33,819 nucleotides of DNA from JAQVEM01 sp964610315 (GTDB taxonomy: Bacteria > Actinomycetota > Humimicrobiia > Humimicrobiales > Humimicrobiaceae), in NCBI GenBank assembly GCA_964610315.1, contig CAZSVM010000022.1, positions 1 through 33,819 of the forward strand, in the 5' to 3' direction. Within the stretch, counting starts at the first letter, position 1; every line of letters begins with the position of its first letter. The notes under the pieces are model-generated. The model was not told the DNA's origin and did not search any database. It worked only from the letters and a program-made list of their open reading frames with translations. The position numbers and the translations under genes are program-made. Positions 1 to 7,914 of the stretch are shown here, piece after piece.

Positions 1-126
1 GGTGGCCCGCCTTCTTCCGGGTTAGGCCGCTAGAGGTAAATAGTAATATTTATCCAAGATGGATGACTACTGGTGTTTGTGATTAAAATCATAGATACTA
101 CAGAACTCGGCTTACAGGCTAACTCC
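1..126 (+). ncRNA. rnpB: RNase P RNA, 3' part (truncated by window start)
   Basis: This is the catalytic RNA of RNase P, which trims tRNA 5' ends. Seen: CCGGGTTAGGCCGCT near 17-31, AGATGGATGACTAC at 57-70 and ACAGAACTCGGCTTAC near 100-115. In E. coli rnpB the same order occurs near the 3' end: CCGGGTAGGCTGCT, AGATGAATGACTGT (conserved region V) and ACAGAACCCGGCTTAT. The 3' strand of helix P1 would be GGCTAACTCC (117-126); its partner at the RNA 5' end lies outside the window. The stretch is clearly richer in G+C than its surroundings, as expected for a structured RNA. Its last bases recur three times downstream. No clear terminator hairpin follows. Recognition is from memory of conserved rnpB blocks; a covariance-model search would settle it. 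Confidence 0.85.
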
Positions 127-229
127 AACAATTTTCAATCCTTTAAGCGGAGCGGAATGATCATAATTGAGTATTTTAGTTTTTTAAATATTTTTCTATC
201 AGTTCCAGGCCCCGCTGTTTAACGCTGTT

Positions 230-841
230 CTATTTGTGCTTTTCAAATATAAAATCACAATGATCTTTCCCATATGCAATGGTATTTTCCCAAGAGCTTC
301 CACGATGAAACTTAAGCTCTGGAAAAGCTTTTGAATAAAATTCTTTATCTACTTCGCAAAATAGTCTGGTTAATTCTGAAGTTCCTGCCTCGGTAAAGAA
401 ACTGTGAAAGGGGCATTTCGTAACAACACGGTGGCAAATGTTATCATTACGCTTTACATATTCCCTATTACAAAATCGACCCACTCCCTTTTTATCCACT
501 AAATCAAGATAATTTATAAGTAACTCCATAGGTTTCTTACCGGTAATATTTAAAGATTGTAAAAGTGCCATAGGTTCATTACAGCCAATAGGAACAATTA
601 TTTTCCTCATGATTTTAAAAGCTTTTTCTTTACTGAATTTCGCCTGAAGTTCTATATATGAAGCAGCAACAAGAGAGAGGCGTTTGATAAGTCCTGATTC
701 AGCATTCTTAATCTTTACCCAATGAGTTTCTTTGAATATAGCATTTTTTCTAATCAAGCATCTGGCTAAAAGTATAGGCCATAACCATCCAATTTCTTTA
801 TCCAAGACAGACTTTGTAATCCTAATCTCTCTAATTTTCAT
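230..841 (-). CDS. ATC hydrolase family protein (L-2-amino-thiazoline-4-carboxylate hydrolase-like)
   Basis: The C-terminal half matches the pattern I know for the ATC hydrolase family (PF14196): a CPFHSF segment, then FCEVD, then FHRGSSWENTIAYGKDHCDF, with conserved Cys and His that look like metal or catalytic positions. The founding enzyme opens the thiazoline ring of ATC in bacterial cysteine synthesis, but most members have no proven substrate, so the reaction here is open. An upstream ATG at 880 is in frame, but the ATG at 841 follows AAAGGAG at 8-base spacing and is preferred (203 residues). It is the last gene of a minus-strand series (two methyltransferases, SRPBCC protein, this one), 45 bases after its neighbour. 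After its TAG stop the frame stays open for 17 more sense codons. Confidence 0.7.
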   Translation of the reverse strand: MKIREIRITKSVLDKEIGWLWPILLARCLIRKNAIFKETHWVKIKNAESGLIKRLSLVAASYIELQAKFSKEKAFKIMRKIIVPIGCNEPMALLQSLNITGKKPMELLINYLDLVDKKGVGRFCNREYVKRNDNICHRVVTKCPFHSFFTEAGTSELTRLFCEVDKEFYSKAFPELKFHRGSSWENTIAYGKDHCDFIFEKHK

Positions 842-886
842 GATCTTTCTCCTTTTATTCAATGCGGCATCTTGTCCCATTATTGG

Positions 887-1354
887 TTAATCTTTTTCTA
901 ATATCCTTTTTAAATTTACATTATCTTCCTTTATATCCTTTTCGATTAAGGGAAACAGGGGTTTTATCAGCTTCAAAATTAAATTTGAGATAACATTTGC
1001 TCTAAATCCAAAACTTTCAATATGAGTAAAAATGCAGTTATTTCCCTTAGCCTTCCCAATAAATGATATTCGTACACCAATAAGTCGACTAAGCCAATGT
1101 ACAGATTCTAAATCAGCACTCCAACTTCTATTCTTTTTCTCTATTCTGGTAATTTTACATTTGATTTTGAACCACTTTCCATCAACACATTCTTCAAAGT
1201 AAATGATGTCTCCTTTATTCAGGCCCCCAGTTACTTTTATGAATTTCTTATGATTTGGATGCCATTCAGTAAAATGTTTATCAAGTTTTTTAAACCAATC
1301 AAAGACTTTTTCGGGTGTTGTTTTTATTTCAATTGAATCTTTTAGAGTAATCAT
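887..1354 (-). CDS. SRPBCC (START/Bet v 1-like) family protein
   Basis: A 155-residue protein with the layout of a polyketide cyclase/dehydrase-type SRPBCC domain over its whole length: an N-terminal strand followed by TTPEKVFDWFKKLDKH, a central run of beta strands (GGLNKGDIIYFEE, WFKIKCKITRIEKK), and a long C-terminal helix (NLILKLIKPLFPLIEKDIKEDN). These helix-grip proteins bind hydrophobic ligands or act as small lyases and cyclases; the ligand cannot be read from sequence. It sits between a methyltransferase upstream (109-base gap) and the ATC-hydrolase-like gene downstream, probably in one transcript. No strong ribosome binding site precedes the ATG, although AAAGGGGG lies about 30 bases upstream. 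Confidence 0.7.
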   Translation of the reverse strand: MITLKDSIEIKTTPEKVFDWFKKLDKHFTEWHPNHKKFIKVTGGLNKGDIIYFEECVDGKWFKIKCKITRIEKKNRSWSADLESVHWLSRLIGVRISFIGKAKGNNCIFTHIESFGFRANVISNLILKLIKPLFPLIEKDIKEDNVNLKRILEKD

Positions 1355-1463
1355 ATTTAAATTTTTCTTTAACGGTCACTTTCCCCCTTTTGAATAAATG
1401 GATACAAATTACGCCACTTAATCATATATTCTTTATAGATTGATCGCAAAATTCTCTGCATTT

Positions 1464-2105
1464 TTAAATCTTTTTTGTCTGTTTTATTCCCATTACAATA
1501 ATCCAATTTTTATCTTCAAGCACATCAATTTTTATTGAAGAATAACCAGCGTCATTTAAGAATTTTCTAAATTCCTCTGGCAAATAGTAATTAAAATTAC
1601 CCATTCTTGCCAAGAATGCATTTCTTTTCTCAAATTTCTGATGTCTATAACATTCATTTATAAGTGCCACATGACCTCCAGGTTTTAATACACGGTAGAT
1701 TTCCTTAAGATTTGCTATCAAATCTGGCCAGAAGTAATATGATTCTACAGCTATTACAATATCAAAGAAATTTTTGGGAAAGGGTATAGATTCTACAGAA
1801 GCGTGAAGAATTTCTACCTTACCTGCTTTGATAAACTTTTTATTGACTTTGCTTGCTACTGCTACAGAAACTTCCGAGTAATCAATACCATACACTTTTC
1901 CTTTAGTAGCTATTTTAGCCATTGTATTAATAGTCTTTCCTCCGCCGCAGCCTACATCAAGAATTATATCATTTTGACGTATAGATAGATGACAAAGTCC
2001 CCATCCAGCTACCTTATGACCGTAATTCATTCCCATAGCCATAAATCTGCCTAAAATCCCTGTTGGTTTTCTGGCTTGTTTTACCATTATTTCCATTAGT
2101 CCCAT
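1464..2105 (-). CDS. Class I SAM-dependent methyltransferase (UbiE/COQ5-like)
   Basis: A Rossmann-fold methyltransferase of 213 residues. Motif I is ILDVGCGGGKT (residues about 48-58), the acidic end of strand 2 is VYGIDYSE, motif II is FDIVIAVESYYFWPD, and the post-motif is EIYRVLKPGGHVALIN, the standard order of the Methyltransf_11/25 families. The start is supported by AAGAAGG eight bases before ATG. The gene lies only 18 bases after another methyltransferase of similar size, so the two are probably co-transcribed. The acceptor substrate is unknown; clustering with SRPBCC and ATC-hydrolase-family genes hints at a small-molecule pathway, but this is inference. Confidence 0.82.
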   Translation of the reverse strand: MGLMEIMVKQARKPTGILGRFMAMGMNYGHKVAGWGLCHLSIRQNDIILDVGCGGGKTINTMAKIATKGKVYGIDYSEVSVAVASKVNKKFIKAGKVEILHASVESIPFPKNFFDIVIAVESYYFWPDLIANLKEIYRVLKPGGHVALINECYRHQKFEKRNAFLARMGNFNYYLPEEFRKFLNDAGYSSIKIDVLEDKNWIIVMGIKQTKKI

Positions 2106-2123
2106 TTTAATACCTTCTTATCA

Positions 2124-2750
2124 TCAGTTAAGCTTTATTCCTTTAACGATTCTTATAGCCCCAAGGAATACGCTAAGTTCATCTTTTATCTCGATTTTTG
2201 ATTTCCTGAGTAACCCCTCAAGATCAGATCTTATGAATTCAGGATAGTATTTACTTTCATAAGATTTAACGAAGTGATAAACAAAATATTTACAGACTTT
2301 ATTCCGGGGTAAAGCATAATCAACAATCACTATAATTCCTTCCGGCCTTGTGACTCTAACCATCTCTTTTAAAACCTTTTCCCTGATACTAAAGGGCATA
2401 TCATGCAAACTAAAAGACACGCAGGAAACATCAAAATATTTGTCCTCGAATGGTATGCTTGTAGCATCAGCAGCTTCAAATTTCACACTTTTATGTTTAT
2501 TCTTCTTATTGGCAATTTTCAGCATGTCTTCTGATAGGTCAATTCCAATAACATTATAGCCCTTCTTGGCAAATGCAAAAGCTTGTTTACCAGTTCCTGT
2601 AGCAACATCCAGCACTTTTGAGCTACTCCTTGCATTAGTAAAATCTACGACTCTGCTCCTTAATCTTGAAATGAACATAGTCCAGATATCATAGACAGGT
2701 GCCCATATTCTAAATCCCTCTTTTATATATGAATAATAATCTTCCTTCAT
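2124..2750 (-). CDS. Class I SAM-dependent methyltransferase
   Basis: A 208-residue Methyltransf_11/25-type protein. The N-terminus (IWAPVYDIWTMFISRLR) has the usual YD-containing helix of UbiE-like enzymes; motif I is VLDVATGTGKQAFAF, followed by VIGIDLSEDML, AADATSIPFEDKYFDVSC and MVRVTRPEGIIVIVDY. It differs clearly from the downstream methyltransferase, so the pair is not a recent duplication. It heads the minus-strand series 2750 to 230, 155 bases after the feoB stop; whether it has its own promoter or relies on readthrough from feoAB cannot be decided. No convincing Shine-Dalgarno precedes the ATG. The substrate is unknown. Confidence 0.82.
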   Translation of the reverse strand: MKEDYYSYIKEGFRIWAPVYDIWTMFISRLRSRVVDFTNARSSSKVLDVATGTGKQAFAFAKKGYNVIGIDLSEDMLKIANKKNKHKSVKFEAADATSIPFEDKYFDVSCVSFSLHDMPFSIREKVLKEMVRVTRPEGIIVIVDYALPRNKVCKYFVYHFVKSYESKYYPEFIRSDLEGLLRKSKIEIKDELSVFLGAIRIVKGIKLN

Positions 2751-2905
2751 TACAATTTTTTTATCTTGTGATACATTTCTAAAGATTTTGTCGAAATAAT
2801 CCTGGTTATTTATATTATTTGTTCAATTCTTCTTTTCATCAATAATTCGTTTTGCCGTGGTTATTATTATAACTTCTAATATATATCACTTGCCTGTACA
2901 TCCAT

Positions 2906-5050
2906 CTAAATAAACAATCTTCCTATCTGGAAAACTATTAACGAAACTACCCAGGCAAGTAGAAGAGTATAACCAATCTGGAACAACATTTCCTTCCATC
3001 CTGCTTCTCTTCTAAATACTGCCATGCCGGCCATACAAGGGAAATAAAGCAAAGTAAACAGCATAAAATTATAACCGATTAGAGAATTATATTCTTTTGC
3101 GAAATTTTCTCTCAACGACTCTGACTTTTCATCTGCTTCCTGGATACTGTAAAGAGTTCCCATAGTGGATACTACCACTTCTTTGGCAGCAATTCCTGAA
3201 ATAGATGCTACAGCCAGCTTCCAATCAAAACCCAGGGGTTTAAAGACCGGTTCTATAAAACGTCCTATCCTTCCTGCTGCTGAATAGGCAAGCTGTTCTG
3301 CGCCCTTCATTGCTTCTATTTCAGTTATGCCTTCTTGGTATTCATCTTCGGTTATCTCATTTGACTCAAAGGATTGTTCAAGCGACGTGGTCTCCGTAGC
3401 ATAATCCCTAGAATAATTTTCTCCTATCATGGGGAATGTAAAAAGAATCCACATTAATATAGATACAGCAAGTATAATAGTCCCGGCTTTCTTTAGATAT
3501 AACCAGGTTCTCTCCCAGGTATGAAGTAGAACACCTTTAAAAGTTGGAATCCTGTATGGCGGCAGCTCCATGACAAATGGGGAAGATTCACCTTTAAATC
3601 TGGTAACTCTTAGCAGTTTGGCCATCATTATAGCCATAATTATTCCTATTAGATAGATAGAAAAGATAACATTACCGGCTATGCGGGGAAAGAAAGCTCC
3701 GGCTAGGAGGATGTATACTGGAAGTCTTGCCCCACAGCTCATAAAGGTATTTACATGCATCGTTATAAGCCTATCTTTTTTATTTTCCAGTATTCTCGAA
3801 CCCATATAGGAAGGTATGGTACAGCCAAAGCCAATAAGCATGGGGATAAAGGATTTGCCGTGCAGTCCGATTTTATGCATAAGCCGATCCATTATAAAAG
3901 CAGCTCTTGCCATATACCCGCTATCTTCTAAAATAGCAATACATAAAAACAGCAGTATTATGTTAGGTGTAAAGATTATTACACCCCCGACTCCTCCAAT
4001 TATGCCATCTGCTATCAGGGACCGGATAAGGCTCTCCGGCATGGCATTTGAAACCATGTCTCCCAATTTACCGAATCCTGTATCTATCCAGTCCATGGGG
4101 TAAGCGCCTGCTTTAAACACAAACTGGAACATAAGCCACATCAATAAAGCAAAAATGGGCAATCCCACTATTCTATTGGTTAAAATACTATCGATTCTAT
4201 CTGTTATAGAAATTTTATCTATTTCTGTTTCCTTATAGGTTTCTGCCAGAGCTCCTCTTATAAAGCCGTATCTTGCGTCTGCAATTACTGTTGCTGGATT
4301 GTCTCTTAATATGTTACTTAAATGTTTTATAGATTTACTTAACTCCTGTTCAATTTCTAAATAAGCTTCCCCGGCTTTTTTCTTTACTTTGTTTGTTATT
4401 TCCTTATCCTGTTCGAGAAGTTTTAACGCGATCCATCTGGGGCCCGGCCTTTCTGACAAAATTTTTTTATCCTCAATAAATTTGGATATCTTTTCCAATT
4501 CATTTCCAACTTCCTCCCCATATTTTATTTCTATCTTCTCTCTATCCTTGTTCTCTATATGTCTGATAGCAGCATCTAGAAGGTCTTTTGTTCCCTTATT
4601 CTTGTAGCCCACTGTCTCAACAATAGGGGAGGCGAGTAGTTTTGATAAAAGTTCGATATTGATTTTCTTTCCCCTCGCTTTTGTCATATCGGACATGTTA
4701 AAAGCTAAGACCAGTGGAACTCCCAGCTCAATAAACTGAATGGCGAGATATAGATTTCTTTCAAGATTCGATGAATCGATAATGTCAACCACGATATCGG
4801 GGTTTTCATTGATTATGTAGTTTCTTGCTACCACCTCATCTTCTGAATAAGCTGTCAGGCTGTAGGTTCCAGGCAAGTCCACTACATTTATTTTATATCC
4901 TTTGTAGTTGATATAACCGTACTTTTTTTCCACAGTTACTCCGGGGTAGTTACCTACGTGCTGTCTGGCTCCAGTTATATTATTGAATATGGTGGTTTTT
5001 CCAGAATTAGGATTTCCAGCCAGTGCTATGGTTATCTCTTCTTGCTTCAT
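2906..5050 (-). CDS. feoB: Ferrous iron transport protein B
   Basis: FeoB is the inner-membrane Fe2+ transporter driven or gated by a cytoplasmic GTPase domain. The N-terminus holds G1 GNPNSGKTT (residues 12-20), G3 DLPG (58-61) and G4 NMSD (118-121), followed by a helical GDI-like domain (about 175-280). The membrane part carries two Gate segments with the typical GFGCTIPSYMGSR and SGIAAKEVVVSTMGTLY motifs and several hydrophobic helices. Its 714 residues are full length for the family. GGAGG lies five bases before ATG. feoA ends 47 bases upstream, and the two share a promoter with a DtxR-type operator, so expression should rise when iron is scarce. Confidence 0.97.
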   Translation of the reverse strand: MKQEEITIALAGNPNSGKTTIFNNITGARQHVGNYPGVTVEKKYGYINYKGYKINVVDLPGTYSLTAYSEDEVVARNYIINENPDIVVDIIDSSNLERNLYLAIQFIELGVPLVLAFNMSDMTKARGKKINIELLSKLLASPIVETVGYKNKGTKDLLDAAIRHIENKDREKIEIKYGEEVGNELEKISKFIEDKKILSERPGPRWIALKLLEQDKEITNKVKKKAGEAYLEIEQELSKSIKHLSNILRDNPATVIADARYGFIRGALAETYKETEIDKISITDRIDSILTNRIVGLPIFALLMWLMFQFVFKAGAYPMDWIDTGFGKLGDMVSNAMPESLIRSLIADGIIGGVGGVIIFTPNIILLFLCIAILEDSGYMARAAFIMDRLMHKIGLHGKSFIPMLIGFGCTIPSYMGSRILENKKDRLITMHVNTFMSCGARLPVYILLAGAFFPRIAGNVIFSIYLIGIIMAIMMAKLLRVTRFKGESSPFVMELPPYRIPTFKGVLLHTWERTWLYLKKAGTIILAVSILMWILFTFPMIGENYSRDYATETTSLEQSFESNEITEDEYQEGITEIEAMKGAEQLAYSAAGRIGRFIEPVFKPLGFDWKLAVASISGIAAKEVVVSTMGTLYSIQEADEKSESLRENFAKEYNSLIGYNFMLFTLLYFPCMAGMAVFRREAGWKEMLFQIGYTLLLAWVVSLIVFQIGRLFI

Positions 5051-5097
5051 GTTACCTCCAATTATTGTATTTTTTTCAATATAAATTTTTCAGGATG

Positions 5098-5322
5098 CTA
5101 AATTGTTTCAACTTCTATATTTTTTGCTTCCTCCTTTCTCAATGTTAAATGGTACCCCTTAACAGTGATGTCTATAGGATCTCCCAGAGGTGCTACTTTA
5201 ATTACCTCTATCTCTTCCCCCTTTATGCAGCCCATATCAAGCAGTCTGCTGTGGATTCCTCCGCTTCCGAGAATTTTTACAATTCTGCATTTGGTTTTTG
5301 GTTTGACTTCATTTAGATACAT
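5098..5322 (-). CDS. feoA: Ferrous iron transport protein A
   Basis: A 74-residue SH3-like FeoA protein, the small cytoplasmic partner that modulates FeoB. Seen: the FeoA core ILGSGGIHSRLLDMGCIKGEEIEVIKVAPLGDPIDI and the closing LTLRKEEAKNIEV, which is where family members carry the 'LR..EA..I' signature. AAGGAG precedes the ATG at good spacing. It is the first gene of the operon, directly downstream of the operator-promoter at 5357-5400 and upstream of feoB. Confidence 0.96.
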   Translation of the reverse strand: MYLNEVKPKTKCRIVKILGSGGIHSRLLDMGCIKGEEIEVIKVAPLGDPIDITVKGYHLTLRKEEAKNIEVETI

Positions 5323-5356
5323 AGGCTCTCCTTAAATCGTTAGTTATATTTTATTT

Positions 5357-5374
5357 AGTTAGGCACACCTAACT
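5357..5374 (-). promoter_or_regulatory. DtxR/IdeR-type iron operator
   Basis: AGTTAGGCACACCTAACT is a perfect palindrome with 7-base arms and a CACA centre. TTAGG-N4-CCTAA is the half-site arrangement known for DtxR/IdeR-family metal repressors. It covers the likely transcription start of feoAB, starting at the -10 element, so an iron-loaded repressor here would block transcription. The repressor gene is not in this window. Confidence 0.75.
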
Positions 5375-5400
5375 TTATAGTATTTTAACTACCCTGTCAA
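5374..5400 (-). promoter_or_regulatory. feoAB promoter
   Basis: On the minus strand a perfect -35 TTGACA (5395-5400) is followed 15 bases later by TATAAA (5374-5379); at the usual 17-base spacing the hexamer would instead be TAAAGT. This is the best sigma-70-type promoter I found in the window, and it abuts the iron operator. Confidence 0.65.
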
Positions 5401-5595
5401 TAAAAAGTTATTATTTTGAATGTATTACTCTTTTTGCTTTAGAAATATTTTTGTTTAATTGGTACAATATCTAGAGATTAAAAACTAATAGAAATGATTA
5501 GTGGAGTTATTGTATATAGAATGTGCCGACTTGATATTTAAAAGAAAAATTAAGATAATTTAAGCAGAAAAATTATTTAAAAATACCAAAATAAA

Positions 5596-6105
5596 ATGCC
5601 ACCACCATATGTAAAAACTATTCGCCAATTAATTTACTGGGAATATGCAAAATTGATGGCTGAAGCTGCCGGGCTTTCCAAGAATTTTGGGTTTATTGTA
5701 AATCGTTATAAAGCTCTTGATTCCGGTAAAATAAAAATGAGCTCAATTTTGCGTGAAGATCAACAACAGTTAAAAAGTAAGAAAGTTTGTATTTATTGTG
5801 GTAGTAAGGAGCATCTATCTTATGATCATATCATTCCCAAGAGTAAAGGTGGTCCGGATAATATTCATAATCAAGTTTTATCCTGTAGAAAATGTAATAC
5901 TTCGAAAGGTAATAAAGATATTTTTGAGTGGTTCAAAGATAATGATAAAATACCTCGCCTTGTAAAAGGAAAATATCTAAAGCTTGTTTATGAATTTCAC
6001 AATAAGCTTGGTACGCTTGATAGATCAGACATAAACAAAGATGGAAAATTAGATGTAATGGATTTAAATATATTTAATATACTTTTTGATGTCTGGGAAA
6101 GGTAA
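5596..6105 (+). CDS. HNH endonuclease family protein with C-terminal EF-hand/dockerin-like motif
   Basis: A 169-residue protein. The N-terminus MPPPYVKTIRQLIYWEYAKL is typical of a widespread small HNH family. The nuclease core has a zinc site C65-x2-C68 and C97-x2-C100 around YDHIIPKSKGGPDNIHNQ, with D77-H78 as the catalytic His region. Unusually, residues 145-156 (DINKDGKLDVMD) fit a calcium-binding EF-hand or single dockerin half at loop positions 1, 3, 5, 9 and 12. No signal peptide is seen, so a secreted cellulosome role is unlikely. The ribosome binding site is weak. It stands alone with an intrinsic terminator 41 bases after its stop. DNA cleavage is inferred from the family; the tail function is unknown. 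Confidence 0.75.
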   Translation: MPPPYVKTIRQLIYWEYAKLMAEAAGLSKNFGFIVNRYKALDSGKIKMSSILREDQQQLKSKKVCIYCGSKEHLSYDHIIPKSKGGPDNIHNQVLSCRKCNTSKGNKDIFEWFKDNDKIPRLVKGKYLKLVYEFHNKLGTLDRSDINKDGKLDVMDLNIFNILFDVWER

Positions 6106-6146
6106 AATGGAATAAAAAATATAAAATTCTTCAAATAAAAAATTTT

Positions 6147-6172
6147 AAGCCTGATTAAAATCAGGCTTTTTT
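6147..6172 (+). terminator. Rho-independent terminator after the HNH gene
   Basis: AAGCCTGATT (6147-6156), a two-base AA spacer, and its exact complement AATCAGGCTT (6159-6168) form a 10-bp stem ending in a T run to 6172. In practice the inner A-T pairs would open to make a larger loop. It is placed to end the HNH transcript. Confidence 0.85.
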
Positions 6173-6373
6173 ATTTGTAAAAACTATTAAGGGAAAAATT
6201 AATATGAATGAAGTATTCGAAACTAAAGACCACTTAAAACTTAATACTGTTTCGCATGACATGTAACTTAAAAAGATTTTACGAAGACATTTTGTATAGA
6301 AACTAGTTGGACGAATTGCTCATTTCTGGGTAAAATACTAAAGCAAGAAATAATTTTACAAGGATGTGAAAAG

Positions 6374-7000
6374 ATGAACGTTCAAAAGAAAAAACTCCCG
6401 CAGCCGATGTTACCTAGGGGATTTGCTGGTCGGATCGTAGCCTGGCTCATGCTTATGGGACATAAGTCGATATATGAGAACGTATCTAAAGTGTTGGATT
6501 TAAAGCCTGAAGATAATCTCCTTGAGATTGCCTGTGGTTGTGGACATTTCCTAAAGAAGTATGCGTCTCATGTCCGCAGTGTTGCGGGTTTGGATCTCTC
6601 TGAGCTTATGGTCAATATGGCCACTAAGAAGAATAAAAGTCGGGTCGCAGCAGGAACCGCAGAATTTGTGCATGGTGAAGCATCGCAACTTCCCTGGGAG
6701 GACAACAGGTTCAGCGTTGCTACGACAATGGGTAGTTTCATTGCATTTCCCAAGCCCTTAGAGTCGTTGAAGGAAATGCACAGGGTGCTGCGTCTTGGAG
6801 GAAGAGTTATCGTTAGTATAGAGTGGAATGCTGAAGACGGATTGGACCATACGAAGGAAATTAAACAGTGGGGGATGAAACTCTGGACGGAAGATGACGT
6901 ACGAACCATGATGAAAGAAGCAGGATTCTCAGATATTTCCATTAATTACATAAAAGGATTAGGCATGCCCAAGATGATGATTGCACGAGCAATAAAATAG
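6374..7000 (+). CDS. Class I SAM-dependent methyltransferase
   Basis: A 208-residue Rossmann methyltransferase: motif I LLEIACGCGHFLKK, then VAGLDLSELMV, then AEFVHGEASQLPWEDNRFSVATTMGSF, and MHRVLRLGGRVIVSIEW. AAGGATG precedes the ATG. Its base composition is richer in G+C than the genes around it (27 of 60 bases in the one line counted, 6421-6480), which suggests a different origin. It lies 26 bases before a membrane methyltransferase-like gene and is probably co-transcribed with it. The substrate is unknown. Confidence 0.82.
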   Translation: MNVQKKKLPQPMLPRGFAGRIVAWLMLMGHKSIYENVSKVLDLKPEDNLLEIACGCGHFLKKYASHVRSVAGLDLSELMVNMATKKNKSRVAAGTAEFVHGEASQLPWEDNRFSVATTMGSFIAFPKPLESLKEMHRVLRLGGRVIVSIEWNAEDGLDHTKEIKQWGMKLWTEDDVRTMMKEAGFSDISINYIKGLGMPKMMIARAIK

Positions 7001-7026
7001 TAAAAAGTAAAGGAAGGAGGAAAATC

Positions 7027-7599
7027 ATGTCACTTATACCAGCTTTTAAAATAGGTTTATGGAATGCATGGATTCTTGTCATCCCCATGCTGGCCATCTT
7101 CTTCTTTGCCGAAAAAGTGACATCTGCTAGGGAATCAGGGGAATCAGGAGATTTTCAGCTAACTAGAAAAGAGAACAGAATCGTATATGCTATTTTCTTA
7201 TTCATGATCATTTCTTTCGTTTATGCCGTTTTCTTGCCTCTGAAGTTCGCTGCAACATGGCTAATCAGTGGTCTAGTTATCTATCTGTTTGGGGTGGTTT
7301 TCACTATTGTTGCAGTTTTGAATTTCGCTACTAGTCCTAAGGGCAAGGTCATCACTAAGGGTCTTTATGGTGCTTCAAGAAACCCCATGTACATTGGTAT
7401 GATTCTAATGCAAATTGGTTTGGGAATAGCTTGCTCTTCTTGGTTGTATCTCCTCTTAACAGTAGTGTTATTGATTCTGCTTAACGCAAATTTATCAGCT
7501 GAGGAACGTTATTGCCTTTACAGGTACGGAGATGACTATCGGAAATACGTGAATAAAACTCCAAGGTGGATAGGAATACCAAAATCAGAGAAAAAGTGA
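7027..7599 (+). CDS. Isoprenylcysteine carboxyl methyltransferase-like (ICMT/PEMT) membrane protein
   Basis: A 190-residue integral membrane protein with about five hydrophobic segments. The C-terminal half carries the SAM-binding signature of the ICMT/phospholipid methyltransferase fold: GKVITKGLYGASRNPMYIG, then a hydrophobic hairpin, then AEERYCLYRYGDDYRKYVNKTPRWI. Bacterial members methylate diverse small or lipid substrates, and none can be assigned here. GGAAGGAGG gives a strong ribosome binding site. Directly follows a soluble methyltransferase, so the pair may act on the same pathway (inference). Confidence 0.8.
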   Translation: MSLIPAFKIGLWNAWILVIPMLAIFFFAEKVTSARESGESGDFQLTRKENRIVYAIFLFMIISFVYAVFLPLKFAATWLISGLVIYLFGVVFTIVAVLNFATSPKGKVITKGLYGASRNPMYIGMILMQIGLGIACSSWLYLLLTVVLLILLNANLSAEERYCLYRYGDDYRKYVNKTPRWIGIPKSEKK

Positions 7600-7914
7600 T
7601 AAATCATGCCCCTTTGCTCACACTATCGCCTAACAGAGCATATAACACAAATTAAGAAATTATATCCTATTAAATATGGTTCTCGGTTTACAGGCTAACT
7701 CCAATAATTTTTTATCCTTTAAGCCGGCTAAATATGATATATTTTTTAAAAAGATTTTAAATATATATCAAATTCAGATATTGTTGTTGTTATATACATT
7801 ACTCTAAATAAATGCCTTTATGCTAACTTACTTTTCTTACAATGATACTCAAAAGGAATAAGTAATTTTGATATAATAATAGCTCAAAGATTGTTACAGT
7901 AGGAGTAGTGAAGA
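7600..7914. other. Intergenic region with rnpB-tail repeat
   Basis: No gene seen. The centre (7654-7727) is a copy of the rnpB-tail repeat. A TATAAT at 7872-7877 could be the -10 of the flavoprotein gene that follows, but no good -35 lies at the right distance. Confidence 0.6.
7654..7727 (+). repeat. rnpB 3'-end repeat, copy 2
   Basis: Contains TTACAGGCTAACTCCAA (7688-7704), identical to the end of rnpB (112-128), and the match continues as A-TTTT--ATCCTTTAAGC to about 7724, as it does after rnpB itself. Upstream it holds GAAATTATATCCTATT (7656-7671), shared with copies 3 and 4 and always exactly 16 bases before TTACAGGC. The upstream part is not clearly present in rnpB. Confidence 0.8.

Noticed and set aside
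6204..6266. A 20-codon frame with AAGGG nine bases upstream.
   Set aside because: Too short, no recognisable content, and no operon partner; most likely chance.
6568..6942. A minus-strand frame of 124 codons opposite the methyltransferase gene.
   Set aside because: It lies wholly inside a gene with clear motifs, has a Ser-rich antisense-like composition and no ribosome binding site. Other antisense frames in the window were dropped for the same reasons.
7630..7800. GCCTAAC near 7630 and direct repeats suggested integron attC sites and cassettes.
   Set aside because: No matching GTTRRRY site lies at attC distance, the repeats lack the inverted-repeat structure of attC, and they match the rnpB end instead. 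No integron integrase is seen.
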